A DNA stretch of 58,823 bases from Phycisphaerae bacterium (GCA_002862305.1 PKCS01000064.1:1-58823), one strand, 5' to 3'; counted from the stretch's first letter, positions 8,712 through 18,485 are shown. Translations and numbers: made by a program. The notes: generated by a model from the letters alone, not told the origin.

Positions 8712-11700
8712 ATGCCGCCGTCCCCGACCACGAACACGTTCCCGGGAACGACGCCGCTGCTGGCGGGCTGGCTGTCCTGCGCGACCGCCTCCTGCTCGCT
8801 GCTCGCGGGCGTCCCGGTCCTCCACGGCGACGACGGGACCTTCTTCGAGAAGCGGATCCGACCGATCCTGGTCGAGCACTGCATCGAGTGCCACGGACCG
8901 GACCCCGCCTCGCGCCGTGGCGGGCTCCGCCTCGACGGCCCCGCCGCGATCCTCGCCGGTGGCGAGAGCGGCCCGGTGGTCGTGCCCGGTTCCCCGGAAT
9001 CCAGCCGGCTCCATCGGGCGGTCAGCTACCTCGACCCGGAATTCCAGATGCCCCCGCGTGGTCGCCTGGATGAACGTGACCGGGAGGCGATCCGGACGTG
9101 GATCGCCTCCGGGGCGGCGATGCCCGCGGCCGCCCCCGCGCGGCCGGAACCCGCGGTCGGTTCCGAGGAGCCGTTCGACTGGGCCCGTGAACGTCGCCAC
9201 TGGGCGTACCAGCCCGTCCTCGATCCCGCCCCGCCCCCGGTCCGCGACGAGGACTGGTGCCGCAACGGGATCGACCGATTCATCCTCGCGAGGCTCGAGG
9301 ACGCCGGCCTCCGCCCCGCCCCCGAGGCGGACCGCCGCACCCTGATCCGGCGTGCCTACTTCGACCTGCTCGGACTGCCCCCGACCCCGGAGGCCGTCGA
9401 GCGGTTCCTCGACGACGACTCGCCCGACGCCTTCGACGACCTGGTGGACGAGCTCCTGGCCTCGCCCCACTACGGCGAGCGCTGGGCCCGCCACTGGCTG
9501 GACGTCGCCCGCTACGCCGACAGCAACGGCCTCGACGAGAACACCGCCTTCGGGAACGCCTGGCGGTACCGGGACTGGGTGGTCCGGGCGCTCAACGACG
9601 ACAAGCCATACGACCAGTTCGTGATCGAGCAGATCGCCGGGGACCTGCTGCCCGAGGACGACGACCGGCGTCCGGATCGCATGCTCGCCACCGGCTTCCT
9701 CTCCCTCGGTCCCAAGGTGCTCGCGGAGCCCGACAAGGAGAAGATGCAGGTCGACATCGTCGACGAGCAACTCGACGTCCTCGGCCAGGCGTTCCTCGCC
9801 CAGACCATCGGGTGCGCCCGCTGCCACGACCACAAGTTCGATCCCATCACCGCCCGCGACTACCACGCCATGGCGGGCATCCTCTACAGCACGAGGACCA
9901 TGCGCTCGCTGGACACCGTGGCCCGCGTGCACGAGCGGGAGCTGGCGACCCGGGATCAGGTGCGACGCGTGCTCGAGCACGAGCGAGCGATGGAGGAGAA
10001 CCGGGAACAGCTGGACCGGGCGGTCGCCGACGGGGGTCGGGAGCTCAGGACCCGCTGGCTCGCGGACACCGCCGAGGTCCTGCTGGCCACCCGCTCCCTG
10101 GCGTGGTCCCCCCGGATCCGCGAGGCCGAGGCGTTCGACCGGAGCAACCTCGGCGTCGACCACGACCGCTGGGGCTCGGGGATCGGGGTGATCCACACCG
10201 TCCGACCCGACGAGCTGCAGTACGTCGAGTACGACCACCGGGCCGTGGCGCCCGGGGAGCACGAACTGCGTCTTCGCTACGCCTCGCAGGCCTCCCGCCC
10301 GGTGCGGCTGCTGGTGGACGGGGAACTGGTGACCGACGCCCTGTGTGCCTCGGAGACCGGTGCGTTCACGCCCGACGGGATGACCTGGACCACCATCCGC
10401 TTCGAGCTCGGGGCGGGCGACCACGTGATCCGCCTCGAACGCGAGGTGGACTTCCCCCACCTCGACCGGCTCTCGATCGCCGGTCCCGGGGAACGCCTCG
10501 ACCTCGAGGCCTCGATCGAGGAGGTCGCCCGCGAGCACGCACTCGATCCCGGCCTCCTCGAGCGCTGGGCATTCGCCCTGGCGGCGGAGCCGATCTTCCT
10601 TCCCTGGCGTGCCCTCGCGGTCCTCGACTCGCGGGCCTTCGACGACCGACGCGGTCGGTTGCTCGCCGACCTGCACGCGGCGTACGCCCCCGACTCGATC
10701 CCCGCGGACGGGATCGAGGATCGCACGGGCGTGGGACCCGACGAGCGGGTCTTCCTGCGCTCGATCGTCGCGGGCGACCCGCCGCTCGACCCCCACGAGT
10801 TCGCCCTTCGCTGGGCGCTCGCGGTGCGGATGGTCGTCGACGCGTGGGAACGCCGGGAACCCGGGACCGAACCGGACGGGTTCGACGACCCGGGCCTGGA
10901 GGCGATGCGCCGCGTGCTGCTCGGGGAGGCCGGGATCCTCCACGTGGTCCCCGACGACCCCGCGATGCTGGCGACCGGGGCGGGACCCCGCCTCGAACGC
11001 CTGCTCGAGCGTCGTCGCCGGCTCGAGGCCTCGGAACCCGCGCCGTTCGAGATGGGGATCGTGGTCGAGGACGCCACCCCGACCGACCTGCCGGTGTTCG
11101 TGCGCGGCGAGCACACCAACCCCGGCGGGGAGGCGGTTCCCCGCGGCACCCTGACGGTGCTCGCCCACCTCCTCGAGCCCGCCGAGATGCCCGCGGAGGC
11201 GAGCGGACGCCTCGAGCTCGCGCGCTGGATCGTCGATCCCGACAACCCGCTGACCTCGAGGGTGGCGGTGAACCGGGTCTGGAAGGCGCACTTCGGTCGA
11301 GGCATCGCGGCGAATCCCAGCAACTTCGGGACCCGTGGCTCCGCCCCCTCCCATCCCCGACTGCTCGACTGGCTCGCCCGCCGGTTCGTCGCGGATGGCT
11401 GGTCGATGAAGCGGATGCACCGGCTGATCCTGGACTCCGCCGCGTGGCGGATGGGGGCGCAGCCGGACCCGGACCTCCGCGCCCTGGATCCCGCGAACCG
11501 GCTGTTCTCCCGACGGGATCCGATCCGACTCGAGGCGGAGCCGATCCGGGACGCGCTGCTCGCGGTGGGAGGGAGCCTCGACCTGACCATGGGGGGGTCG
11601 CTGCTTCGCTCCACGAACTTCGGCTACGTCACCAACGACCAGTCCACCAGCAACGAACGCTACGTCTCCAACCGGCGCGCGATCTACCTGCCGGTGATCC

Positions 11701-12116
11701 GCAATGACATGTACCCCTTCTTCTCGATCTTCGACTACCCGGATTCGAGCGTTCCCGTGGACGCCCGGCCGCGGACCGTGGTCGCCCAGCAGGCGTTGTT
11801 CATGATGAACAGCCCGCTGGTGATCGCCCAGGCGGAAGCGCTGGCCGGGGACCTGCTCGCCGATCCGGGGCTGGTGGACGACGAGGCCCGGGTGGCCGAG
11901 GCCTATCGACGGGCCTTCGCCCGCGGACCGGACCCCCTCGAGGTGCGGGCCGCGCTGGATCACCTGCAACGCGTCCGCGCCTCCCCCGCGGGGTTCCGTT
12001 CGGTCCCGTGGACCGAGGGCGACGAGGCCCGGGCCCCGATCCGCGGCGAGCTGGGCGCCCTGCGTTCACTCTGCCAGGTCCTCTTCGCGTCCAACGAGTT
12101 CATCTACCTGCGTTGA
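8712..12116 (+). CDS. PSD1-type protein 1: cytochrome domain, DUF1549, CBM-like insert, DUF1553
   Basis: A 1134-residue exported protein with a hydrophobic signal near residues 16-38. A PSCyt1-type heme motif, CIECHG, lies near residue 57. DUF1549 covers about 185-400 and holds a second motif, [11 protein letters not shown] (about 367). The segment 460-600 reads like a galactose-binding beta-sandwich (CBM6-like: a REAEAFDRSN start, EHELRLRYASQASRPVRLLV in the middle, HVIRLEREVDFPHLDRLSIA at the end). DUF1553 covers about 825-1110, with LTSRVAVNRVWKAHFGRG. These proteins are abundant in planctomycetes and always pair with DUF1501 proteins; their reaction is unknown, and heme-linked breakdown of polymers outside the cytoplasm is speculation. 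The partner DUF1501 gene follows after 120 bases. The start is supported by an upstream GGAGGA. Confidence 0.9.
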   Translation: MPPSPTTNTFPGTTPLLAGWLSCATASCSLLAGVPVLHGDDGTFFEKRIRPILVEHCIECHGPDPASRRGGLRLDGPAAILAGGESGPVVVPGSPESSRLHRAVSYLDPEFQMPPRGRLDERDREAIRTWIASGAAMPAAAPARPEPAVGSEEPFDWARERRHWAYQPVLDPAPPPVRDEDWCRNGIDRFILARLEDAGLRPAPEADRRTLIRRAYFDLLGLPPTPEAVERFLDDDSPDAFDDLVDELLASPHYGERWARHWLDVARYADSNGLDENTAFGNAWRYRDWVVRALNDDKPYDQFVIEQIAGDLLPEDDDRRPDRMLATGFLSLGPKVLAEPDKEKMQVDIVDEQLDVLGQAFLAQTIGCARCHDHKFDPITARDYHAMAGILYSTRTMRSLDTVARVHERELATRDQVRRVLEHERAMEENREQLDRAVADGGRELRTRWLADTAEVLLATRSLAWSPRIREAEAFDRSNLGVDHDRWGSGIGVIHTVRPDELQYVEYDHRAVAPGEHELRLRYASQASRPVRLLVDGELVTDALCASETGAFTPDGMTWTTIRFELGAGDHVIRLEREVDFPHLDRLSIAGPGERLDLEASIEEVAREHALDPGLLERWAFALAAEPIFLPWRALAVLDSRAFDDRRGRLLADLHAAYAPDSIPADGIEDRTGVGPDERVFLRSIVAGDPPLDPHEFALRWALAVRMVVDAWERREPGTEPDGFDDPGLEAMRRVLLGEAGILHVVPDDPAMLATGAGPRLERLLERRRRLEASEPAPFEMGIVVEDATPTDLPVFVRGEHTNPGGEAVPRGTLTVLAHLLEPAEMPAEASGRLELARWIVDPDNPLTSRVAVNRVWKAHFGRGIAANPSNFGTRGSAPSHPRLLDWLARRFVADGWSMKRMHRLILDSAAWRMGAQPDPDLRALDPANRLFSRRDPIRLEAEPIRDALLAVGGSLDLTMGGSLLRSTNFGYVTNDQSTSNERYVSNRRAIYLPVIRNDMYPFFSIFDYPDSSVPVDARPRTVVAQQALFMMNSPLVIAQAEALAGDLLADPGLVDDEARVAEAYRRAFARGPDPLEVRAALDHLQRVRASPAGFRSVPWTEGDEARAPIRGELGALRSLCQVLFASNEFIYLR

Positions 12117-12224
12117 CGCCGCCGGGCCGGCCGCCTCCATCCTTCCCGGACCCTCGCTCGCGCGATCGCGGCGTCTCCCCGCCCGGTCTGCCCGGTGGAG
12201 GGTTTCATCACCCGCGCCGTCCCC

Positions 12225-12230
12225 TATGCT
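12225..12230 (+). promoter_or_regulatory. candidate -10 element TATGCT giving a leaderless DUF1501 transcript
   Basis: CCTATGCT ends exactly six bases before the ATG at 12237, placing the expected transcription start on the start codon. No Shine-Dalgarno sequence is present. Confidence 0.5.
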
Positions 12231-12236
12231 GGTGGC

Positions 12237-13682
12237 ATGCCACGGTTCTGCGGAATCCAGTCCCAGGTCACCCGGCGCGACATGCTCCGCCACTGCTGCG
12301 CGGGCTTCGGTTCGGTCGCGCTCGCCGGGCTCCTCGCGGAGGAGATGGTCGGGGCCCTGCCCGACGAACGACCGGCGCTGGTCGACCCCCGCGCGCTGAA
12401 CCCCCTCGCGGTCCGCATGACCCACCACGCCCCGCGGGCCAAGCGGGTCATCTTCCTCTTCATGCACGGCGGGCCCTCCCAGGTCGACACCTTCGACTAC
12501 AAGCCCCGCCTCCAGCTCGACGACGGCAAGCCGGTCCCCTTCGCCAAGCCCCGGGTCCAGTTCGCCGAGACCGGCAACCTCCTCGGCAGCCCCTACAAGT
12601 GGAAGCAGCACGGGGAGAGCGGGGCGTGGGTCAGCGAGATCTTCCCCGAGACCGCCAAGGTGGTCGACGACCTCTGCTTCATCAAGAGCCTGCACGGATC
12701 CAACGCCGCCCACGGTGCGGCCCTGCTGAAGATCCACACCGGCTCGGAGAACTTCGTGCGCCCCTCGATGGGGTCCTGGATCACCTACGGCCTCGGATCC
12801 GAGAACCGCGACCTCCCGGGTTTCGTCACCATCTGTCCCACCCTCGGCCACGGGGGCGTGAACAACTACTCCTCGGCGTTCCTGCCCGCCGCCTACCACG
12901 GGACCTCCATCGGGCATGCCGGCATCCGTGCCGAGCAGGCCCGCTTCGAGCACATGACCTCCATGGGCGACTCCCTGATCCAGCGCGAGCAGCTCGACCT
13001 GCTCCGGGAACTCAACCAGCACGGGCTGGAGGCCACCGGACGCGACCCCGCGCTCGAGGGACGGATCGAGACCTTCGAGCTCGCGTTCCGCATGCAGGGG
13101 GTGGCCCCCGAGGTGCTGGACATCTCCCGCGAGACCCCGGAGACCCGCCGGCTCTACGGACTCGAGGAGGAGGTCACCCGCGACTTCGGGCGCCAGTGCC
13201 TGCTCGCCCGTCGCTTCAGCGAGCGGGGGGTTCGGTTCGTGCAGTGCACCCACTCGTACAAGTGGGACCAGCACGGGAACCTCGAGGCCGACCACCGTTC
13301 GAACGCGGCGGAGGTCGACACCGGGATCGCCGCGCTCATCACCGACCTCAAGCGCCGGGGGATGCTCGAGGAGACCCTCGTGCTCTGGGGCGGGGAGTTC
13401 GGGCGGACGCCCGCCGCCCAGGGTGGCAACGGCCGCGACCACAACCCCCACGGGTTCACGATGTGGATGGCGGGCGGCGGGGTGAAGCCGGGATTCTCCT
13501 TCGGGGCCACCGACGAGTACGGCTACTACGCCCGGGAGGACAAGGTCCACGTGCACGACCTGCACGCCACCATCCTCGCCCTGCTGGGGGTCGACCACGA
13601 GCGACTCACCTACCGCAGCGCCGGTCGCGACTTCCGCCTGACCGACGTCTCCGGTCGGGTGGTCGAGGAGCTCTTCGCCTGA
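12237..13682 (+). CDS. DUF1501 protein 1, Tat-exported, partner of PSD1 protein 1
   Basis: A 481-residue protein of the DUF1501 family, related in fold to alkaline phosphatases and sulfatases. The N-terminus (MPRFCGIQSQVTRRDMLRH) has a twin arginine followed by a hydrophobic run, which looks like a Tat signal. Conserved family stretches include RVIFLFMHGGPSQVDTFDYK near residue 75, and LWGGEFGRTP followed by GRDHNPHGFTMWMAGGG near 385-420. A GTG at 12195 would add 14 residues; ATG 12237 was preferred because homologues begin with a similar phrase and the TATGCT hexamer sits just upstream. The family has no established reaction. Co-occurrence with PSD1 proteins implies a shared extracytoplasmic task. 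Confidence 0.9.
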   Translation: MPRFCGIQSQVTRRDMLRHCCAGFGSVALAGLLAEEMVGALPDERPALVDPRALNPLAVRMTHHAPRAKRVIFLFMHGGPSQVDTFDYKPRLQLDDGKPVPFAKPRVQFAETGNLLGSPYKWKQHGESGAWVSEIFPETAKVVDDLCFIKSLHGSNAAHGAALLKIHTGSENFVRPSMGSWITYGLGSENRDLPGFVTICPTLGHGGVNNYSSAFLPAAYHGTSIGHAGIRAEQARFEHMTSMGDSLIQREQLDLLRELNQHGLEATGRDPALEGRIETFELAFRMQGVAPEVLDISRETPETRRLYGLEEEVTRDFGRQCLLARRFSERGVRFVQCTHSYKWDQHGNLEADHRSNAAEVDTGIAALITDLKRRGMLEETLVLWGGEFGRTPAAQGGNGRDHNPHGFTMWMAGGGVKPGFSFGATDEYGYYAREDKVHVHDLHATILALLGVDHERLTYRSAGRDFRLTDVSGRVVEELFA

Positions 13683-13714
13683 GCGACCCGATCGGGCGCG
13701 GCACGCCGCGGCTC
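13681..13714. terminator. nested palindromes in a convergent gap, possible bidirectional terminator
   Basis: The 30-base gap between the convergent DUF1501 and SixA genes is built almost wholly of inverted repeats: CCCGATCGGG (13687-13696) and CGCGG-CACG-CCGCG (13697-13710), enclosed by GAGC/GCTC. There is no T-tract, so intrinsic termination is uncertain. Confidence 0.35.
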
Positions 13715-14213
13715 AGTCCGCCGGCAGGTGCTTGACGCGCCAGAGCGCCTCGAGCCGGGCCTCGATCGATCCCCCGAGCAGCGCCCAGTCATCGATCTCC
13801 AGCTCGACCTCCGCGAGCGAGCAGGTGGGCATCTCGTGCAGGCCCAGGCCCAGCACGTGCAGGACGTCCTCGGAGCCCGGGTTGTGTCCCACCAGCATCA
13901 CCCGCGTCTCCTCCCGCGCGTGTTCCACCACCGCTTCCAGCATCGCGGTGGGGGAGGCCAGGTACAGCTCCTCCACCGTCACGCTCCTCGCGTCGAGTCC
14001 CGCGGCCTCCCCGAGCAGTTCCAGGGTCTCGAGAGTCCGGCAGGCGCTCGAGCAGAGGACCAGCTCCGGGAGGAGGTCCCGGTCCCGCACGAAGCGGCCC
14101 ATCCGTCCCGCCGCCTCCCGTCCGCGCTGGTTGAGCGGGCGGTCGTGGTCGCGCAGGCCGGGGTTCCCGTGGTCGCTCTTCGCGTGGCGCAGGACCAGGA
14201 GTTGCTTGCTCAT
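13713..14213 (-). CDS. sixA: SixA-like phosphohistidine phosphatase (histidine phosphatase family)
   Basis: A 166-residue single-domain enzyme. The phosphate-binding motif LVLRHAKSD is at residues 6-14, with His10 as the nucleophile, and the second catalytic histidine is in MLVGHNPGSED near residue 110. The arginine of the later part of the pocket (CSSACRTLETLELL) is also present. SixA-type proteins remove phosphate from histidine residues of phosphotransfer proteins, although some relatives act on small molecules, so the substrate is open. The start has a good GGAGGAT seven bases upstream. It lies 45 bases downstream of DUF1501 gene 2 in the same direction and may be the third gene of that unit, though no functional link is evident. 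Convergent with DUF1501 gene 1. Confidence 0.85.
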   Translation of the reverse strand: MSKQLLVLRHAKSDHGNPGLRDHDRPLNQRGREAAGRMGRFVRDRDLLPELVLCSSACRTLETLELLGEAAGLDARSVTVEELYLASPTAMLEAVVEHAREETRVMLVGHNPGSEDVLHVLGLGLHEMPTCSLAEVELEIDDWALLGGSIEARLEALWRVKHLPAD

Positions 14214-14258
14214 CGATTCATCCTCCAGGGTGCGGGCGTCGGGGCCTCGCCCCGTCGC

Positions 14259-15749
14259 TCAGGCGATCAGTTCACGGATCGGTTCCGCGCCCTCCACCCC
14301 GACCAGCTTCTGCTCGAGCCCGGCGTGGAAGTAGGTGAGCGCGTTGGGGTCGAGGCCCAGCTGGTTGAGGATGGTCGCGTGCAGCCGGTTCACGTGGTAG
14401 CGGCCGAGTTCCGGCACCGCCCTGTTCCCCAGCTCGTCGGTCCCGCCCACCGAGATGCCGCCCTTGATGCCTCCCCCGGCCATCCACATCGTGAACCCGT
14501 AGGAATTGTGGTCGCGACCGGTGCCCTCGCTGTACTCCGCGATCGGCTGGCGACCGAACTCCCCGCCCCAGACCACCAGGGTCTCCTCCAGGAGCCCGCG
14601 CTGCTTGAGGTCCTTGAGCAGGCCGGCGACCGGCTTGTCGGTGTTGCCGGCGTGGAAGGCGTGGTTCTTCACCAGGTCCCCGTGGGCATCCCAGTTGTCG
14701 TCGTTGTGCGCCCCCCCGGAGTACAGCTGGACGAAGCGAACCCCTCGCTCGACCAGGCGCCGCGCCAGCAGGCACTTGCGCCCGAAGTCGTGGGTCCGGG
14801 GTTCCTCGATGCCGTAGAGCGCCCGCGTCGCCGCGCTCTCCCGCTCGATGTCGACCGCCTCCGGTGCGGTGGCCTGCATCCGGTAGGCCAGTTCGTACCC
14901 CTGGATCCGGGCCTCGAGGTCGGGATTGCCGGGGTGCTGGCTCGCGTGGCGCTCGTTGAAGCCGCGCAACCGATCGATGAGGTGTCGCTGCACCCGGCGG
15001 CTGCGCCCCGGGGGGTTCTCGAGGTCGAGGATCGGGGCCCCGCTCCCGCGGAGCACGGTGCCCGCGTAGGTGGCGGGCATGTACCCGCTCGACCAGTTCT
15101 TCGCGCCCGAGATCGGGCCGCCCTTCTCGTCCAGCATGACCACGAAGCCCGGGAGGTTCGCGTTCTCGCTGCCCAGTCCGTAGTTGGCCCAGGAACCGAT
15201 CGCGGGCGCCCCCGCCAGCAGGCGACCGGAGTTCATCATCAGCATCGCGGATCCGTGCAGGGGGCTCTCCGCGTACATCCCCTTGAGGAACGCGATGTCG
15301 TCCACGCAGGTCGAGAGGTGCGGGAAGAGCGAGCTCACCCAGGCCCCGGACTCGCCGTGGCGCCGGAAGTCCCACTTCGGTCCCACCACCCGGCCCAGGT
15401 TCCGGTCGCCGCTTCGTCCCTTGGTGTCGACCTCGATGGTCTTGCCGTCGTGCCGGAAGAGTTCCGGCTTGTAGTCGAAGAGGTCCACGTGGGACGGGCC
15501 GCCGTACATGAAGAGGAAGATCACGCTCTTCGCCCGCGGGGCGAACGCGGGCGGCTTCGGGTGCAGGGGATTGAAGTCCGTCACCCCGTCCGCCGCGGTC
15601 GCCTGCCTCGCGAGGAACCCGTCCTGGGCCAGCATGGAGCCCAGCGCGAGTCCGGTGAAGCCCGCCCCGGTCTGCCAGAGGAACTCCCGGCGGGTCCGCC
15701 GGCAGAAGCTTCCCTGGTGCGTCGGTTGTCCTTGGGGATCGGTGCTCAT
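14259..15749 (-). CDS. DUF1501 protein 2, Tat-exported, partner of PSD1 protein 2
   Basis: A 496-residue DUF1501 protein. The N-terminus contains RRTRREFLWQTGAGFTGLAL, a clear twin-arginine signal ending near residue 50. Family landmarks are SVIFLFMYGGPSHVDLFDYK near residue 90 and VVWGGEFGRQP plus GRDHNSYGFTMWMAGGGIKG near 395-430. The start lies only three bases after the stop of the PSD1 gene upstream, so the pair is clearly one transcription unit, in the same order as the other two pairs. Related in fold to alkaline phosphatase/sulfatase enzymes, but no reaction has been assigned to the family. The coupled position suggests that the two proteins act together outside the cytoplasm. Confidence 0.9.
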   Translation of the reverse strand: MSTDPQGQPTHQGSFCRRTRREFLWQTGAGFTGLALGSMLAQDGFLARQATAADGVTDFNPLHPKPPAFAPRAKSVIFLFMYGGPSHVDLFDYKPELFRHDGKTIEVDTKGRSGDRNLGRVVGPKWDFRRHGESGAWVSSLFPHLSTCVDDIAFLKGMYAESPLHGSAMLMMNSGRLLAGAPAIGSWANYGLGSENANLPGFVVMLDEKGGPISGAKNWSSGYMPATYAGTVLRGSGAPILDLENPPGRSRRVQRHLIDRLRGFNERHASQHPGNPDLEARIQGYELAYRMQATAPEAVDIERESAATRALYGIEEPRTHDFGRKCLLARRLVERGVRFVQLYSGGAHNDDNWDAHGDLVKNHAFHAGNTDKPVAGLLKDLKQRGLLEETLVVWGGEFGRQPIAEYSEGTGRDHNSYGFTMWMAGGGIKGGISVGGTDELGNRAVPELGRYHVNRLHATILNQLGLDPNALTYFHAGLEQKLVGVEGAEPIRELIA

Positions 15750-15752
15750 GGG

Positions 15753-18485
15753 TCAGTCCACGTGGAGGAATTCGTTGAGGTTCAGCGCGACCAGGCAGAA
15801 GTGCTCCAGCGCCTGCATTCGATCATACCGCTCCTCCTCCACCAGCCATTCGACGAACTGCAGGCCCTCCTCGAGCTCCACCTCCTCCGCGGGACGGCAG
15901 GTCGCGATCTCGATCGCGCGCCTCAGCTGTCCGGGCAGGTCACGGGGTCGCTCGCGGGCCACCCGTCGGGCGAAGGCCCGGGCCCGGTCGTTGGCGAAGC
16001 GGCTGTTGAGCAGGGTCAGTCCCTGGGTGGGCTGGGTGGTGGCGTGCCGTTCCGGGCAGGGGCTGTCCGGGTCGGCGAGGTCGAAGACGGTGAGCAGCGG
16101 GTCGAGCAGCGAGCGCTTGGTGTGCACGTAGATCGACCGTCGGCCCACGTCCCGCTCGGAGGTCACCGGCCACACCGCGTCCGGCCGCGAGCTGGTCTCC
16201 AGCACCGCGTCCGGCATCGGGGGCCGGACGCTCGGTCCGCCCATCTCGTCGAGGAGCTCCCCGCTGGCGGTGAGCATCGCGTCGCGGATCTCCTCCGCGC
16301 CCAGTCGTCGAAGCCGGTACCGCGAGAGCAGCCGATTCTCGGGATCCAGCTCCAGGGCCGCGGGGGAGGGGGTGCTGGACATCCGGTAGGTGCTGGAGTT
16401 CATGATCAGGCGATGCATCGACTTCAGGCTCCGGCCCCGCTCCAGGAACTCCGTCGCGAGCCAGTCGATCAGTTCCGGGTGGGAGGGTGGCAGTCCGAGC
16501 CGGCCGAGGTCGTTGGTCGAGGGCACCAGTCCCCGGCCGAAGTGGTGGTGCCAGATCCGGTTGACCGCGGTTCGCAGCGCAAGGGCGTTGTCCGGGTGGT
16601 TGATCCAGTTGGCGAGGACCGTCCGGCGCCCGGAGGAATCACCGTGCACCGTGGGACTCGCCCGGCCCAGCGGCGCGAGCCCCCGCACCACCTCCGGCAC
16701 GTCCGGTTCGACCACCTCGCCCGGGGCGTGGACGCTGCCCCGTCCCAGGATCCTCGTCTCCGGGGCCTCCGGACCGAACTCGCTCAGGGAGAGCACCCGG
16801 ACCGTCTCGGTGCGCGGGATCGACAGGGCGCGCAGTCGCTCCCGCCCCGCGAGGTAGGTGCTTTCGGCGCCGGGGAGTCCCGCCGCCGTGGCGTCCGGAT
16901 CCCCACCGAGTCCGGTCGCCAGCGAGATCACCTCGTCGTGGGAGAGGGCCCGGTCGTGGAACCGGAGTTCGTCGACCTCGCCCTCGAACGGTCCGCCGCC
17001 CGCGCGCGAGCGACCCACGAAGAGCGTGGCCTGCGCGTCGAGGGTCTCGCGGTTGCAGTTCCCACGATCCGCCAGGACGCCGTCGACGTAGAGCGCGAAG
17101 CGCCCTTCGCTCCGGTCCCGGACCAGCGCCACGTGGTGCCATGAACCGTCGTTGAAGCCGGGGGGGGAGGCGATGAATCGTTCGGGGGCGCCGATCCCGG
17201 CGGCGATCACGCCGTCGCCCACCAGCGAGATGCCGAAGTCACGGACGATCCCGGGGACCTCGCCGTCGACGATCCCGGATCCGAGGAACCACCGGGGATC
17301 CTCGTCGACCCCGAGGCCCCGCTCCTCGGTGCGCATGAAGAAGCTCACCGTGAAGTCGTCGCCCACCGGCCGCTCGATCTCGAGGTGCCCCCGGTCCGCC
17401 CCGCACGCCAGCGCCCCGCCATCCCGACCCGGAACCGTGCCCGGGACCCCCGTGACCCGTCCGTCCCGCTTGCCGAGGAGGTCCGCCGCCGGGTCCCCCT
17501 GCTCGAACCGGTAGGCCGCCACCAATCCGTCGATCGCCCCCGGGGCCGGCGTCGGGGTCGTGGAAGCGGCCTCCTGCGCACGAAGCGCCTCGACGAGTTC
17601 CGTCCGTTGCTGCTGGAACCGGTGCATCCTGGACTCGTGGGGTTCCGCGAAGGGGTCCCTCGGCATCGAACGGAGGATGTGGGTCTCCGCGATGTGGGTG
17701 CCCCCGGTGGGGTTGCGGTAGGGGGTCACCCCGCTGAAGAACGCGGTCATGGCGTAGTAGTCGGCCTGCGAGATCGGATCGCCCTTGTGGTCGTGGCACC
17801 GGGCGCAGCCGATCGACATCCCCAGGGTGGCGCGCACCGTGGTGTCCACGATCGAGTCCAGGTCGTCCGAGATCGCCTGCGGCACGTCGGTGGGTTCGTC
17901 GTCCCAGAGTCCCAGCCGATGCATCCCGGTGGCGGCCACGCTGCCCGCGTCCCGGTCCGGGAGTTCGTCCCCGGCGATCTGCTCGAGGATGAACCGGTCG
18001 TAGGGCATGTCCTGGTTGAGGCTCCGGATGACCCAGTCCCGGTAGCGCCACACCTCCGGCTTCATCGTGTCCCGCTCGAAGCCGTTGGTCTCCGCGTACC
18101 GGACCACGTCCAGCCAGTGGCGCGCCCATCGCTCCCCGTAGCGGGGGGACTCCAGCAACCGGTCCACCATCCGCGCGTGGGCGCCGGGTTCCCGGTCCTC
18201 GAGGTACGCGCGCCGGGTCTCCTCGTCGGGGGGCAGGCCGGTCAGGTCGAAGGCGGCCCGTCGAACCAGGCTGAGTCGATCCGCCTCGGGTGCGGGTCGG
18301 AGTCCCGCCGCCTCGAGCCTCGCCAGCACGAAGTGGTCGATCGGGGTGCGACACCACGCCGCCTCGTCGACGTCCGGGACCGCGGGATCGCCCTTCGGCT
18401 GCCACGCCCAGAAGTCGTCGCCCTCGAGGCCCGGTCCCGACACCACCAGGACCGTCATCATGAACTTGGCGAGGATGATCGACAT
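15753..18485 (-). CDS. PSD1-type protein 2: DUF1549, LamG-like insert, DUF1553, no N-terminal heme domain
   Basis: A 910-residue protein with a short hydrophobic N-terminus (ILAKFMMTVLVVSGPG) that may be a weak signal. DUF1549 starts almost at once (WCRTPIDHFVLARLEAAGLR, about residue 44) and carries the [11 protein letters not shown] motif near 220. Residues about 315-520 form a LamG/concanavalin-like jelly roll, with AAYRFEQGDPAADL at the start, NDGSWHHVALVRDRSEGRFA in the middle and DELRFHDRALSHDEV at the end. DUF1553 covers about 620-890. In contrast to the other two PSD1 proteins here, the N-terminal CxxCH cytochrome domain is missing, and the start gives no room for it. LamG domains bind sugars or proteins, so this insert may target the protein to a polymer. 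First gene of a unit with the DUF1501 gene. Confidence 0.88.
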   Translation of the reverse strand: MSIILAKFMMTVLVVSGPGLEGDDFWAWQPKGDPAVPDVDEAAWCRTPIDHFVLARLEAAGLRPAPEADRLSLVRRAAFDLTGLPPDEETRRAYLEDREPGAHARMVDRLLESPRYGERWARHWLDVVRYAETNGFERDTMKPEVWRYRDWVIRSLNQDMPYDRFILEQIAGDELPDRDAGSVAATGMHRLGLWDDEPTDVPQAISDDLDSIVDTTVRATLGMSIGCARCHDHKGDPISQADYYAMTAFFSGVTPYRNPTGGTHIAETHILRSMPRDPFAEPHESRMHRFQQQRTELVEALRAQEAASTTPTPAPGAIDGLVAAYRFEQGDPAADLLGKRDGRVTGVPGTVPGRDGGALACGADRGHLEIERPVGDDFTVSFFMRTEERGLGVDEDPRWFLGSGIVDGEVPGIVRDFGISLVGDGVIAAGIGAPERFIASPPGFNDGSWHHVALVRDRSEGRFALYVDGVLADRGNCNRETLDAQATLFVGRSRAGGGPFEGEVDELRFHDRALSHDEVISLATGLGGDPDATAAGLPGAESTYLAGRERLRALSIPRTETVRVLSLSEFGPEAPETRILGRGSVHAPGEVVEPDVPEVVRGLAPLGRASPTVHGDSSGRRTVLANWINHPDNALALRTAVNRIWHHHFGRGLVPSTNDLGRLGLPPSHPELIDWLATEFLERGRSLKSMHRLIMNSSTYRMSSTPSPAALELDPENRLLSRYRLRRLGAEEIRDAMLTASGELLDEMGGPSVRPPMPDAVLETSSRPDAVWPVTSERDVGRRSIYVHTKRSLLDPLLTVFDLADPDSPCPERHATTQPTQGLTLLNSRFANDRARAFARRVARERPRDLPGQLRRAIEIATCRPAEEVELEEGLQFVEWLVEEERYDRMQALEHFCLVALNLNEFLHVD

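Noticed and set aside
8055-11969. A 1304-codon open frame on the minus strand, opposite PSD1 gene 1
   Set aside because: It lies wholly antisense to a clear multi-domain gene, its translation is proline-, arginine- and glycine-rich with no domain, and such long shadows are expected in GC-rich coding DNA.
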